This document shows positions 1-9,753 of a stretch of DNA of 64,000 nt, in pieces. Positions within the stretch are counted from its first letter, which is position 1. Every line of letters starts with the position of its first letter. Under the pieces are notes generated by a model. That model saw only the letters and a program-made list of their open reading frames with translations, was not told where the DNA came from and did not search any database. The stretch is from NCBI RefSeq assembly GCF_013409045.1, contig NZ_JACCBT010000001.1, positions 5,022,001 through 5,086,000 on the forward strand. The letters run 5' to 3'. The position numbers were made by a program, and so were the translations under genes. The stretch comes from Actinomadura citrea. GTDB taxonomy: Bacteria; Actinomycetota; Actinomycetes; Streptosporangiales; Streptosporangiaceae.

Positions 1-521
1 CACCAGATCAGCTTCGGCCGCTCCTTGAGGGCGAGGTCGCGCACCTGGTCCATGTCGACCCGGCCCGTGTCGGCGCGCACGTCGTAGCGGACGGGCCGGA
101 ACCACTTGCCGGTGGCCGACACCGACCAGCCGTGCGTGAGGTGGCCGCCCATCGGCAGCGACAGGCCCATGACCGGGTCGCCGGGCTCCAGGAACGCCAT
201 GTAGACGGCAAGGTTGGCGGGCGAGCCGGAGTAGGGCTGGACGTTGGCGTGCTCGGCGCCGAAGACGCCCTTCGCGCGCTCGATGGCGAGCAGCTCGATG
301 GGGTCGACGTTCTGCTGGCCCTCGTAGTAGCGCTTGCCCGCGTAGCCCTCGGAGTACTTGTTGGTCAGGACCGTGCCGGCGGCCTCCAGCACCGCCTCCG
401 AGACGTAGTTCTCCGAGGCGATCAACCGGATCTTCTCGTACTGGCGGCGGGCCTCGGCCTCCACCAGCGCGGCGATCTCGGGGTCCTGGCCCTGCAGATG
501 GGGTACGGCCGGTTCGTGCAT
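1..521 (-). CDS. glyA: Serine hydroxymethyltransferase, N-terminal part (runs off left edge)
   Basis: PLP enzyme that interconverts serine and glycine and loads the one-carbon unit onto tetrahydrofolate. Only the first 173 residues are inside the window; the catalytic lysine is beyond the edge. Family landmarks are visible in order: IASENYVS (residues 34-41), TNKYSEGY (53-60), [19 protein letters not shown] and GGHLTHG (125-131). The ATG at 519-521 has GGAGG six bases upstream, which fixes the start. It lies downstream of a ZTP riboswitch that senses a folate-stress purine intermediate, a known regulatory pairing for glyA in actinobacteria. Nothing suggests it is broken; it is only cut by the window boundary. 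Confidence 0.97.
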   Translation of the reverse strand, partial: MHEPAVPHLQGQDPEIAALVEAEARRQYEKIRLIASENYVSEAVLEAAGTVLTNKYSEGYAGKRYYEGQQNVDPIELLAIERAKGVFGAEHANVQPYSGSPANLAVYMAFLEPGDPVMGLSLPMGGHLTHGWSVSATGKWFRPVRYDVRADTGRVDMDQVRDLALKERPKLIW

Positions 522-543
522 CGTGAGCCTCCGCGCTGCTCGC

Positions 544-566
544 GCCGGGGCTTCGGGCACCCCGGC
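544..566 (-). terminator. GC-rich hairpin between ZTP aptamer and glyA
   Basis: Perfect 7-bp stem GCCGGGG/CCCCGGC with a 9-nt loop, lying between the aptamer and the glyA ribosome binding site. It has no U-run, so it may be part of the riboswitch expression platform or an attenuator rather than a classical terminator. Confidence 0.4.
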
Positions 567-569
567 GAA

Positions 570-665
570 GGGGACCCGTACACCCAGGCGCGCGGTGTGC
601 GGACTACTTTCGCTCCCCGGTGGTCGTCTCCACCTTGACTGCGCCAGTCGCGTGGACGCCATCAT
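570..665 (-). promoter_or_regulatory. ZTP (pfl motif) riboswitch upstream of glyA
   Basis: On the minus strand the conserved core pieces appear in the right order: ACTGGCG (648-642), a P2 hairpin with GGTGG/CCACC arms, the segment ACCACCGGGGAGCG (624-611), then CGCGCCTGGG (592-583) about 20 bases later. This matches the pfl/ZTP aptamer, which binds ZMP/ZTP and turns on one-carbon genes such as glyA. The aptamer overlaps the last ~20 codons of the upstream EamA gene, whose TAG stop lies inside it. Recognition is by motif only; exact ends are approximate. Confidence 0.88.
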
Positions 666-1581
666 ACCGGGCCGTCCCGCGCCCGCGCGGCGCACGCGCG
701 GGGACCGAGACCAGGAACAGTCCGCCCATCAGCAGCAGGGACCCCGCCGCGACCGGCGCCGACATCCGCTCACCGAGGACGACCACGGCCAGGCCGGTGG
801 CGACGAGCGGCTCGGCGAGGCTGAGCGTCCCGGCGGTCGCGGCCGCCACCCGCCCGAGGCCGGTGACGAAGAACATGTACGCGGCGGCGGTGGCGGCGAT
901 CCCCAGCCAGGCCACCAGGGCCGCCGAGCGCGGCGCGGCGAGGGCGGGCAGCTCCGGCAGCGTCCAGGGCAGCAGGGCCGCTCCCCCGGCCAGCAGCGTC
1001 ACCGATACCGCGCCGGCCATGCCGATCCCCTTCATCCCGGCACCGAGACCCGTCAGGATCTTGGCCGACACCGTGTAGACGCCGAAGCACGTGCCGGCGA
1101 CCAGGCTCAGAGCGATCCCGGCCGGGTCGACGTGGACGGCCTCCCCCGGCACCATCAGCAGGGCCACGCCGCCGACCGCGCAGGCCGTCCCGGCCCACCA
1201 GCGGCGGCCGAGCCGGGCGCCCAGGACGACCCGCTCGCAGAGCCCGGTGGAGACGGGCGCGAGCCCGAACACGACGGCGGTCGCGACGGCGGCGCCCGTC
1301 CGGTCGACCGCGCTGAAGAACGACGCCTGGAAGGTACCGGTCGCGGCCGAGGCCGCCACGAGGGGCGGCCAGGTCCGCCGGGTCAGCGCCAGGAACGCGC
1401 GGCGGTCCGCCACGAGCACGAGGACGGCGAGGACGAGCCCGCCCGAGAGGATCCGGGCGCCGCCGACCGCGACCGGGCCCGCGGACGGCCCGGCCAGCAC
1501 CTGCGCCGGCCCGACCGTCCCCCAGAGCACACCGGCGGCGAGCACCAGCAGCGCACCGGCTGAGTTGTTCCATCGGTTCAT
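604..1581 (-). CDS. EamA/DMT-family transporter
   Basis: Integral membrane protein of 325 residues with about ten hydrophobic segments arranged as two EamA repeats (roughly residues 8-145 and 155-290), the layout of drug/metabolite transporters of the EamA (RhaT/YdcZ-like) group. Such proteins usually export amino acids or metabolites; the substrate cannot be read here. The C-terminal tail after residue 295 is soluble and its final ~20 codons coincide with the ZTP aptamer of the next gene glyA. An Lrp-type regulator lies 109 bp upstream in the same direction, a common pairing in which the regulator controls the exporter. The ATG at 1581 has no clear ribosome site but TAGCTT lies 7 nt upstream, suggesting a leaderless message. 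Confidence 0.88.
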   Translation of the reverse strand: MNRWNNSAGALLVLAAGVLWGTVGPAQVLAGPSAGPVAVGGARILSGGLVLAVLVLVADRRAFLALTRRTWPPLVAASAATGTFQASFFSAVDRTGAAVATAVVFGLAPVSTGLCERVVLGARLGRRWWAGTACAVGGVALLMVPGEAVHVDPAGIALSLVAGTCFGVYTVSAKILTGLGAGMKGIGMAGAVSVTLLAGGAALLPWTLPELPALAAPRSAALVAWLGIAATAAAYMFFVTGLGRVAAATAGTLSLAEPLVATGLAVVVLGERMSAPVAAGSLLLMGGLFLVSVPARAPRGRGTARYDGVHATGAVKVETTTGERK

Positions 1582-1618
1582 GCCGCCGAAGCTAGGCGAA
1601 CATGCGGAGTTCGGTTCT

Positions 1619-1667
1619 CTGGGCCGTCATTCGTTCGGTCCACTGGGCTCGCGTCGTCATTCCTTCG
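1619..1667. repeat. Pair of direct repeats, candidate Lrp/AsnC operator
   Basis: CGTCATTCGTTCG (1625-1637) and CGTCATTCCTTCG (1655-1667) differ at one base and are spaced exactly 30 bp start to start, i.e. on the same helix face. Each is also preceded by CTGGGC. They sit between the Lrp-type gene and the EamA transporter gene, about 40-90 bp upstream of the transporter start, so they are a plausible operator. Binding is inferred. Confidence 0.45.
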
Positions 1668-1690
1668 CTCCAGCCGGGCGACCCCGGGCG

Positions 1691-2182
1691 TCAGATGTAG
1701 GGCGTTCGCCCGTCGGGCCGGTGGGCCGACGGAAGTTCGGACTGCTCCACCGGCTGCACGTAGTCGTACACGACGATGGTGCGGACGTCCACGTACTCCT
1801 TGCGGCGCGCCAGCCGGTCGAGCACGAAGTCGCGGAGGTAGGCGGTGCTCGGCACGGCCACGTGGACGAGCAGATCCTCGTTCCCCGTCACCACGAAGAC
1901 CCCGATCGTCTCGGGCATCGAGGCCATGCTGTCGCGGGCGGACTCGATCGCCTCGCGCGACTGCGGCCGGATCCTGATCGATATCAATGCCTGCACGCCG
2001 CGTCCCAGCCGCTCCAGGTCGGCCGCCGCGTGGAACCCGGTGATGACGCCCCGCGAGCGCAGCGCCCGCGTCCGCTCCAGGGCCGTCGACGGCGCGATCC
2101 CCACCGCCTCCGCCAGTTCGCGGTTGGTCTGCCGCCCGTCCCGCTGCAGGCGCCGCAGGATCGCCTGGTCGACCGCGTCCAT
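1691..2182 (-). CDS. Lrp/AsnC-family transcriptional regulator
   Basis: 163-residue regulator. Residues 4-55 form the AsnC-type winged helix-turn-helix (DQAILRRLQRDGR, then ELAEAVGIAPSTALERTRAL), followed by the ligand-sensing RAM domain (about 65-145, with ISIRIRP and VFVVTGNEDLLVHVAV). Length is typical of the family. The ATG at 2182 follows GGGAGGA with five-base spacing. It precedes the EamA transporter in the same direction, with a direct-repeat pair in the gap, so a role as amino-acid-responsive regulator of that transporter is likely. The effector is not deducible. Confidence 0.93.
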   Translation of the reverse strand: MDAVDQAILRRLQRDGRQTNRELAEAVGIAPSTALERTRALRSRGVITGFHAAADLERLGRGVQALISIRIRPQSREAIESARDSMASMPETIGVFVVTGNEDLLVHVAVPSTAYLRDFVLDRLARRKEYVDVRTIVVYDYVQPVEQSELPSAHRPDGRTPYI

Positions 2183-2259
2183 AGGGTTCCTCCCGAACTG
2201 CCCGGCGGACGCCGAACTCCCGCGCGGGAATCGCGCCCGGACGTCCCGTTCCCCGAAGA

Positions 2260-3504
2260 TTATTCGCCCCGGGCCGGGCCCGCCACCGGGCCCGCGGCAG
2301 GGCCGGCCATCGTGCCCGCCACGGCCAGGAGCGCGCAGGCCCCGACCCCGGTGAGGGCCCACGCCGCGCCCGCCGGGCCCAGGTCGAAGAGGCGGCCGAT
2401 CACCAGGTCGCCCGCGAAGGAGAACATTCCGGCGCAGAACGCCAGGACGCCGTAGTACGAGCCGAAGCGCTCCGGCGGAGCGCGCCGCGCGGTGCGCTGG
2501 AAGACCGACGGCTGGACGAGGCCGTTCGCGGCGCCGTTGAGGACGGCGGCGAGCATCAGCGGACCCGGCTGCGTGCCGTCCAGCGCCGCGAGGACGAAGA
2601 ACCCCGCCGCGGCGCACAGCAGGCCGCTCCGCAGCACCCACGGCCGCTCGCCGCGGCGCCGGACGGCGACGAAGGGCTGGACCGCCGCCGCGACCATGGC
2701 CAGGAGGGAGAAGCACAGCGTCGCCACCGCGGGCTTGAAGCCGAGGAGGGGTACGGCCGTCATGATGTGGTTGGCGAGCAGCGTCGTGGGCGCGGTCAGC
2801 AGCGCGAAGACCAGGAACGCGCGGTCGCCGAGCACCGCCCGCACACCGGCGAGGACGTCGCGGAAACGCGTGGGCGCGCTCTTCCCGCCCGGCCGGGGCA
2901 CGAACAGGAACAGGACACCGGCGACCGTCCACAGGGCGGCGGCCGTCCCCGTCAGGAGCGCGAACCCGGGCCCCGCGCCCAGCAGGAGAAGCCCCATCGG
3001 CGGGCCCGCGACCGTCGCCAGGTGCTGGGCGACGACGTAGGCGGCGAATCCGCCGGACCTGCTGCCGGGGCCGACGGACGCGAGCAGGCTGTGGCCCGCG
3101 GGATTGTAGAGCGCGCCGCCGACCGCGAGGACGACGGCGGCGCAGAGCAGCGCGCCCACGCTCTCGGCGGCCCCGAGCATCACGAACCCCAGCGCGCGGA
3201 CGGCGCAGGAGATCATCCCGGTCCGGCGCGCCCCGAGCAGGTCGGTGACCGTGCCGACCGGCAGGAGCAGCGCGAACTGCAGGCCCACCCGCACGCCGAG
3301 GACCAGCCCGACGGTGCCGGCCAGCAGCCCGAGGTCGTGCCGGAGGTGGGCGACGAGGTGCGCCATCACCGAGAAGAAGCCGAGGCTGGCGGCGAGCTGG
3401 ATCGCCACCACCGTCACGATCACCCGGCGGCCGGACGGGTCCGCGGCGGGCGCGGGCCGCGGGCCGGAGGCCGCGGAGGCCGGCGCGGGGACGGAGACCG
3501 TCAC
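2260..3504 (-). CDS. MFS transporter, coupled to the beta-lactamase gene
   Basis: Major facilitator superfamily protein of 414 residues with twelve predicted hydrophobic segments after an Ala/Pro-rich cytosolic N-terminus. The cytosolic loop motif TDLLGARRTG (about residues 85-95) fits the loop 2-3 signature of 12-helix drug exporters. The GTG start (3504-3502) overlaps the beta-lactamase TGA stop as GTGA, so translation is probably coupled. Being in one operon with a beta-lactamase suggests antibiotic or cell-wall-fragment export, but the substrate is unknown. The reading frame is open far upstream across the beta-lactamase gene; that extension is not coding because the enzyme occupies it in another frame. 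Confidence 0.88.
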   Translation of the reverse strand: MTVSVPAPASAASGPRPAPAADPSGRRVIVTVVAIQLAASLGFFSVMAHLVAHLRHDLGLLAGTVGLVLGVRVGLQFALLLPVGTVTDLLGARRTGMISCAVRALGFVMLGAAESVGALLCAAVVLAVGGALYNPAGHSLLASVGPGSRSGGFAAYVVAQHLATVAGPPMGLLLLGAGPGFALLTGTAAALWTVAGVLFLFVPRPGGKSAPTRFRDVLAGVRAVLGDRAFLVFALLTAPTTLLANHIMTAVPLLGFKPAVATLCFSLLAMVAAAVQPFVAVRRRGERPWVLRSGLLCAAAGFFVLAALDGTQPGPLMLAAVLNGAANGLVQPSVFQRTARRAPPERFGSYYGVLAFCAGMFSFAGDLVIGRLFDLGPAGAAWALTGVGACALLAVAGTMAGPAAGPVAGPARGE

Positions 3505-4436
3505 AGCCCTGCCCGGGACAGGTCGGAGACGACCAGCTCCGTGGCCTCCGCGATCAGGGCGTTCCTGGGCGGGGTGCCGTATCCCGGACGGTCGGACATG
3601 ACGGCCACCACGAGCGGAGCGCCCTGGGGCGGCCACACCACGGCGATGTCGTTGGCCCTGCCGTAGTCGCCGGTCCCGGTCTTGCTCGCCGTCCTCCACC
3701 CCCGGGGCAGCCCGGCCTTGATGCGCTCGGCTCCGACGCTCGTGGCGCTGCGTTCGAGCCAGCCGCGGACCAGGGCGCGTCTGCCAGGCTCCAGCGCGTC
3801 CCCGAGGACGATCGCGCGAAGGTCGGCGGCGATCGCCCGGGGGCTGGTGGTGTCCCGCGGGTCGCCCGGACGGATCCTGTTCAGCTCGGGCTCGTAGTCG
3901 TCCATGCGGCTGACGGCGTCGCCGAGCACGCGCAGGTAGGCGGTCAGCCCCGCCGGGCCGCCGACGTCGCGCATCAGCAGGTTCCCCGCCGTGCCGTCGC
4001 TGTGGCGGATGGCGGCGTCGCACAGCTCCCGGATGGTCATCCCGGTGGCGACGCGGTCCTTGGTGATCGGTGAGATGGAGTTCACATCGGCCCGGGTGTA
4101 GGTGATCCGCCTGTCGAGGTGGCCGATCGGATTGCCGTGCAGGACCGCCGCCGCGGCGAGCGCCTTGAAGGTGGAGCAGAACGCGAAGCGCTCGTCGGCG
4201 CGGTAGGCCACCTCGGCTCCGGTCCGGGTCGCCACGGCGTACACGCCGAGGCGGGCGCCGTGCCGGCGTTCGAGCGCCGCGAACCGCGACAGGTCCGGCG
4301 GCGCGGCCGAGGGCCGGGCGGACGGCGACGACGCCGCGGCGGACGGGCGCTCCTTCTCACCGCATCCCGCAAGCGGCAGGAGAGCCGCGGCGGCCAGCAG
4401 CGCCCGCCGGGAGGAGCCGGACTGCTCGAACGGCAT
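3501..4436 (-). CDS. bla: Class A beta-lactamase, lipoprotein
   Basis: Serine beta-lactamase of 311 residues that hydrolyses beta-lactams outside the membrane. Catalytic motifs are all present: STFK (residues 88-91, nucleophile Ser88), SDG (146-148, replacing the usual SDN), EPELN omega-loop (182-186, general base Glu182) and KTGTG (252-256). The N-terminus has a twin arginine, a hydrophobic run and lipobox LAGC (Cys25), so it is probably a Tat-type or Sec-type lipoprotein, followed by an Ala/Ser/Pro linker. A cysteine precedes the nucleophile as in some carbapenemases, but the second cysteine of their disulfide, next to KTG, is absent. First gene of an operon with the MFS exporter. Substrate range cannot be predicted. 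Confidence 0.95.
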   Translation of the reverse strand: MPFEQSGSSRRALLAAAALLPLAGCGEKERPSAAASSPSARPSAAPPDLSRFAALERRHGARLGVYAVATRTGAEVAYRADERFAFCSTFKALAAAAVLHGNPIGHLDRRITYTRADVNSISPITKDRVATGMTIRELCDAAIRHSDGTAGNLLMRDVGGPAGLTAYLRVLGDAVSRMDDYEPELNRIRPGDPRDTTSPRAIAADLRAIVLGDALEPGRRALVRGWLERSATSVGAERIKAGLPRGWRTASKTGTGDYGRANDIAVVWPPQGAPLVVAVMSDRPGYGTPPRNALIAEATELVVSDLSRAGL

Positions 4437-4513
4437 GCGGAGGCACCTGCTTTCCCGGGGCGGAGGGCGGACGCGGCTCAGCAGACCAGAGCCGCACGCG
4501 TGACGTCCAATAT

Positions 4514-4550
4514 GGATATCACTCGTACCGCCATACTCATGCGCATATCA
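4514..4550. repeat. AT-rich direct repeats upstream of bla, candidate operator
   Basis: GGATATCA (4514-4521) and GCATATCA (4543-4550) recur 29 bp apart in the only AT-rich stretch of the bla leader, about 80-115 bp upstream of the bla ATG. Could be a promoter or a regulator site; no matching regulator gene is adjacent. Confidence 0.3.
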
Positions 4551-4760
4551 GACCTGGTCAGCCCCCGCCGAGGCACCGTCGCGGAGATCCGGCGATTGCG
4601 CCGATGCCGGCGTGTCCCGTCGGTCCGACGCCCGGCGGCTCGCGGAAGGCGGCGGCATGAGCGGAGCGGTCGTCGATCGTGAGGCAGGCCCCGCCCGCAG
4701 CCTCTGCGCCCCGACTGCCAAACGCCGCCCGCGCCCGACCGCGGAACCGGCCGGGAAAGG

Positions 4761-4797
4761 CGTGTGGCCCGGCCCCTGGTCGGGTCCGGGCCACACG
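4761..4797 (-). terminator. Strong hairpin terminator after rbpA
   Basis: Perfect 12-bp inverted repeat: CGTGTGGCCCGG (4761-4772) and CCGGGCCACACG (4786-4797) with a 13-nt loop, starting 19 bp past the rbpA stop codon. No U-run, as is common in actinobacteria. It would also work on the other strand. Confidence 0.75.
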
Positions 4798-4815
4798 GTG
4801 CGGCTTCGGCGGGCG

Positions 4816-5187
4816 TCAGCGGGCCGCGGCCTCCATGGCCTGCTTGACGGCGGCGCGCTTCTGCCGGAGCTTGGCGAGCGCCTCCTCCAGGATGGCCTCG
4901 CCGTCCTCGTCGCTGCGCCGCTCCTTCACGTACGCGAGGTGGGTCTTGTACGGCTCCGTCTTCGGCGGGGCCGGGGGGTTGTTGGAGTCCTGGCCGGCGG
5001 GGAACCCGCAGCGCGGGCAGTCCCACGTCTCGGGGACCGCGACGTCCGTCGCGAAGCTGGGGCGGGTCTCGTGCCGGTTGGCGCAGTAGAAGGTCACCCA
5101 GACGCGGGGGGCGGCGTCGCCGCGCTCCGCCTCTCCCATCGGACCGGCCCCGACGCGGCTGCCCCGAATCGCGTTGCCACTACCCAC
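4816..5187 (-). CDS. rbpA: RNA polymerase-binding protein RbpA
   Basis: Actinobacteria-specific protein (123 residues) that binds the principal sigma factor and stabilises the open promoter complex. The sequence shows the basic N-terminal tail (GSGNAIRGSRVGAG), the core fold with FYC (residue 34) and CPRCG (about 57-61), and the C-terminal sigma-interaction helix (ILEEALAKLRQKR). GTG start at 5187 preceded by GAGGAG. It follows secG in the same direction with 82 bp between, consistent with its own promoter as known in Streptomyces, where rbpA responds to oxidative (SigR) control; no clear SigR promoter was recognised here. Confidence 0.97.
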   Translation of the reverse strand: MGSGNAIRGSRVGAGPMGEAERGDAAPRVWVTFYCANRHETRPSFATDVAVPETWDCPRCGFPAGQDSNNPPAPPKTEPYKTHLAYVKERRSDEDGEAILEEALAKLRQKRAAVKQAMEAAAR

Positions 5188-5269
5188 GGAATACTCCTCG
5201 CTTGGTGATCCGCCGCCGCCCGTGACCTTCGAGGACGGCGCGGCGCTCGCATGTGTTGAACGGGACGGC

Positions 5270-5512
5270 TCAGCCGACGCCCTTGTGCTTGAACAGCAGC
5301 CCGAGAACGACGATCGAGGCGAACCAGACCACCCCGACGCCGATGGTCAGCCGGTCGAGGTTGCGCTCGACCACCGACGACCCTCCGAGGGAGGACGAGA
5401 CGCCGCCGCCGAACATGTCGGACAGGCCGCCGCCCTTGCCCTTGTGCATCAGGACGAGGACCACCATCAGCAGGCTCGTGACGATGAGCACGATGGACGT
5501 TGCGATGATCAC
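5270..5512 (-). CDS. secG: Protein translocase subunit SecG
   Basis: 80-residue inner-membrane subunit of the SecYEG translocon. Two hydrophobic segments (residues 3-22 and 56-74) flank the cytosolic Gly-rich loop MHKGKGGGLSDMFGG, the SecG signature. It sits directly after tpiA, as in most actinobacteria (gap-pgk-tpiA-secG). The 139-bp gap to tpiA may contain its own promoter: two TTGATCAG copies lie at the tpiA end (5642-5660). ATG start at 5512. Confidence 0.95.
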   Translation of the reverse strand: MIIATSIVLIVTSLLMVVLVLMHKGKGGGLSDMFGGGVSSSLGGSSVVERNLDRLTIGVGVVWFASIVVLGLLFKHKGVG

Positions 5513-5651
5513 GTTTCTTCAGCGCCTTGTCTGTAGTTCAGGACGGAGCTCGAGCCGGAGCGGGCGTTTACCCGTCAGATACGAAGGGTACGACGAAGTC
5601 CCCGCTGGTTCGGCAAGAACCCCTGGTTCACGCGGAATTGATCAGTTTTGA

Positions 5652-6461
5652 TCAGACCGGCAGATCCCGGTACCGGCAGATTTTGACGAACTCTCCCGGG
5701 TCCAGGCTGGCACCACCGACCAAAGCGCCGTCCACGTCGGTCTGCGCCATGATCCCGGCCACGTTGCCGCCCTTGACCGAACCGCCGTACAGGATACGCG
5801 CCTCGTCGGCCACTCCGCCGTCGTACAGCTCGGCGAGCCGCGTGCGGATGGCCGAACAGACCTCCTGCGCGTCCTGCGGGGTGGCGACCTCGCCGGTGCC
5901 GATCGCCCAGACCGGCTCGTAGGCGATCACGGAGCGCCGCACCTGGTCGGCGGTGATCTTCTCCAGCCCGCCGTCGATCTGCGCGAGCACGTGCGGGACG
6001 TGCCCGCCGGCCTTGCGGACCTCCAGCCCCTCGCCGACGCACAGGATCGGGGTGAGGTCGGCGGCGAGCGCGGCCTTGGCCTTGGCGTTGACGACCGCGT
6101 CGTCCTCGGCGTGGTACTGGCGCCGCTCGGAGTGCCCGACGACGGCATAGGTGCAGCCGAGCTTGGCCAGCATCGCCGCGGAGATCTCACCGGTGTAGGC
6201 GCCGGAGGCGTGCTGGGAGACGTCCTGCGCGCCGTACTGGATCCCGTACTTGTCGGCCTCGATCAGGGTCTGCACCGAGCGGAGCGCGGTGAACGGCGGG
6301 AGCACCGCGACGTCGACGGCCTCGTAGTCGGCGTCCTTGAGCGCGAACGCCATCTTCTGGACGAGCGCGATCGCCTCGAGGTGGTTGTTGTTCATCTTCC
6401 AGTTGCCGGCCATGAGCGGCTTGCGGCCGCTCGGGCCGCCGGCAGGGGTCGCGCGGGCCAT
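5652..6461 (-). CDS. tpiA: Triosephosphate isomerase
   Basis: Glycolytic TIM-barrel enzyme that interconverts dihydroxyacetone phosphate and glyceraldehyde 3-phosphate; 269 residues. Active-site residues are visible: Lys22 in GNWKMN, the catalytic His in GHSERR, and the catalytic Glu in [11 protein letters not shown], with the phosphate loop near GGSVKGGN. An N-terminal extension ([16 protein letters not shown]) precedes the usual MAGNWKMN; it is kept because GGAGGA stands seven bases before the ATG at 6461 and overlaps the pgk stop region. Only 3 bp separate it from pgk, so the two are co-translated. Confidence 0.97.
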   Translation of the reverse strand: MARATPAGGPSGRKPLMAGNWKMNNNHLEAIALVQKMAFALKDADYEAVDVAVLPPFTALRSVQTLIEADKYGIQYGAQDVSQHASGAYTGEISAAMLAKLGCTYAVVGHSERRQYHAEDDAVVNAKAKAALAADLTPILCVGEGLEVRKAGGHVPHVLAQIDGGLEKITADQVRRSVIAYEPVWAIGTGEVATPQDAQEVCSAIRTRLAELYDGGVADEARILYGGSVKGGNVAGIMAQTDVDGALVGGASLDPGEFVKICRYRDLPV

Positions 6462-6464
6462 CGG

Positions 6465-7697
<1,233 letters not shown>

Positions 7698-7772
7698 CGG
7701 GATGCGGTGTCCTTCCGTACACGGCCCCGCCGTGGCCGCGCGTCGCGCGGCCACGGCGGTGACGGGCTTCGG

Positions 7773-9000
<1,228 letters not shown>

Positions 9001-9753
9001 ATGTGGCGCGGGTGGTCGGTTCTGTTGGCGGGGCTGGTGGGGGCCGTGCTGCTCGGCCGCCCGGCCGAGGCCGCCCCCATGTTGGAGCGCGCCAAACCGG
9101 AGAGCCGCGCGGACGCCATCGCCGCAGCGCTCCGCCGCGACCCCGTGTACGTCACCGACCACGAACCCCGCGCGCTGCCCCCGGACGCCGCCGCGCGGAT
9201 CAAGGCGTCCGTGGCCCGGCTGGGCGTCCCCACGTATGTGGCCGTGACACCGACCTCGGGCCTCGGCCCGCAGAACCCGTCCGACTCTCTCGCTTCGCTG
9301 CTGCGCGACCGGCTGCGCAGGGACGGCGTCTACATCGTGGTGCCCCCCTCCGGCGGCGGCGGCGAGGTCCGCCACTTCGGCGGCGCCCGCGGCCTCCCGC
9401 TCGACGACGCCTGGGCGGCCGCGGACTTCGAGACCCCCTACGACGCCGGCGCTCCGGAGGTGATCGCGCGGTTCGTGGACATCGCCCTGTCGGGGCACGC
9501 CGGGGAGCGCCGCGACCATCCGCGCCCGAGGCCGAAGTCGAAGATCCGCAAGGCCCTGGACGCCGACGACGCGGCCGACCGGCGGGCGTCCCGCATCGAG
9601 TGGGCCGTGTTCGGCGGCGGAGCCGCGCTGAGCGGGGTCCCGATCCTGGGCCTGCTGGCCGGCCGCCGCGTCCTGTCGGCGAGACGGGCGCGGCAGCCGA
9701 GGAAGCCGCCGAAGAAGAGAACCAGGAAGAACACCAGGAAGGCGCGCAGATGA
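9001..9753 (+). CDS. Secreted single-pass membrane protein, paralog 1 of 3
   Basis: Not a family I can name. 250 residues: signal sequence (1-25), an extracytoplasmic domain (about 35-165), a transmembrane segment (about 200-222) and a strongly basic tail (KPPKKRTRKNTRKARR). The outer domain carries a block shared with the next two genes: ALRRDPVYV (43-51), a hydrophobic strand around PTYVAVTP (77-84), and LLRDRLRRDGVYIVV (100-114). It overlaps the next gene as ATGA. Unlike its partners it lacks the cytosolic domain with the NPLHG motif. The basic tail could contact RNA, DNA or lipid head groups; this is inference. ATG at 9001 is probably leaderless. Confidence 0.8.
   Translation: MWRGWSVLLAGLVGAVLLGRPAEAAPMLERAKPESRADAIAAALRRDPVYVTDHEPRALPPDAAARIKASVARLGVPTYVAVTPTSGLGPQNPSDSLASLLRDRLRRDGVYIVVPPSGGGGEVRHFGGARGLPLDDAWAAADFETPYDAGAPEVIARFVDIALSGHAGERRDHPRPRPKSKIRKALDADDAADRRASRIEWAVFGGGAALSGVPILGLLAGRRVLSARRARQPRKPPKKRTRKNTRKARR

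Larger units (their letters stand above)
4437..4815. other. Intergenic region between bla and rbpA
   Basis: 379 bp without a convincing gene. It holds the likely bla promoter region at the bla end and the rbpA terminator at the other. The segment 4505-4550 is markedly AT-rich for this genome. Short open frames here lack ribosome sites and coding bias. Confidence 0.6.
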
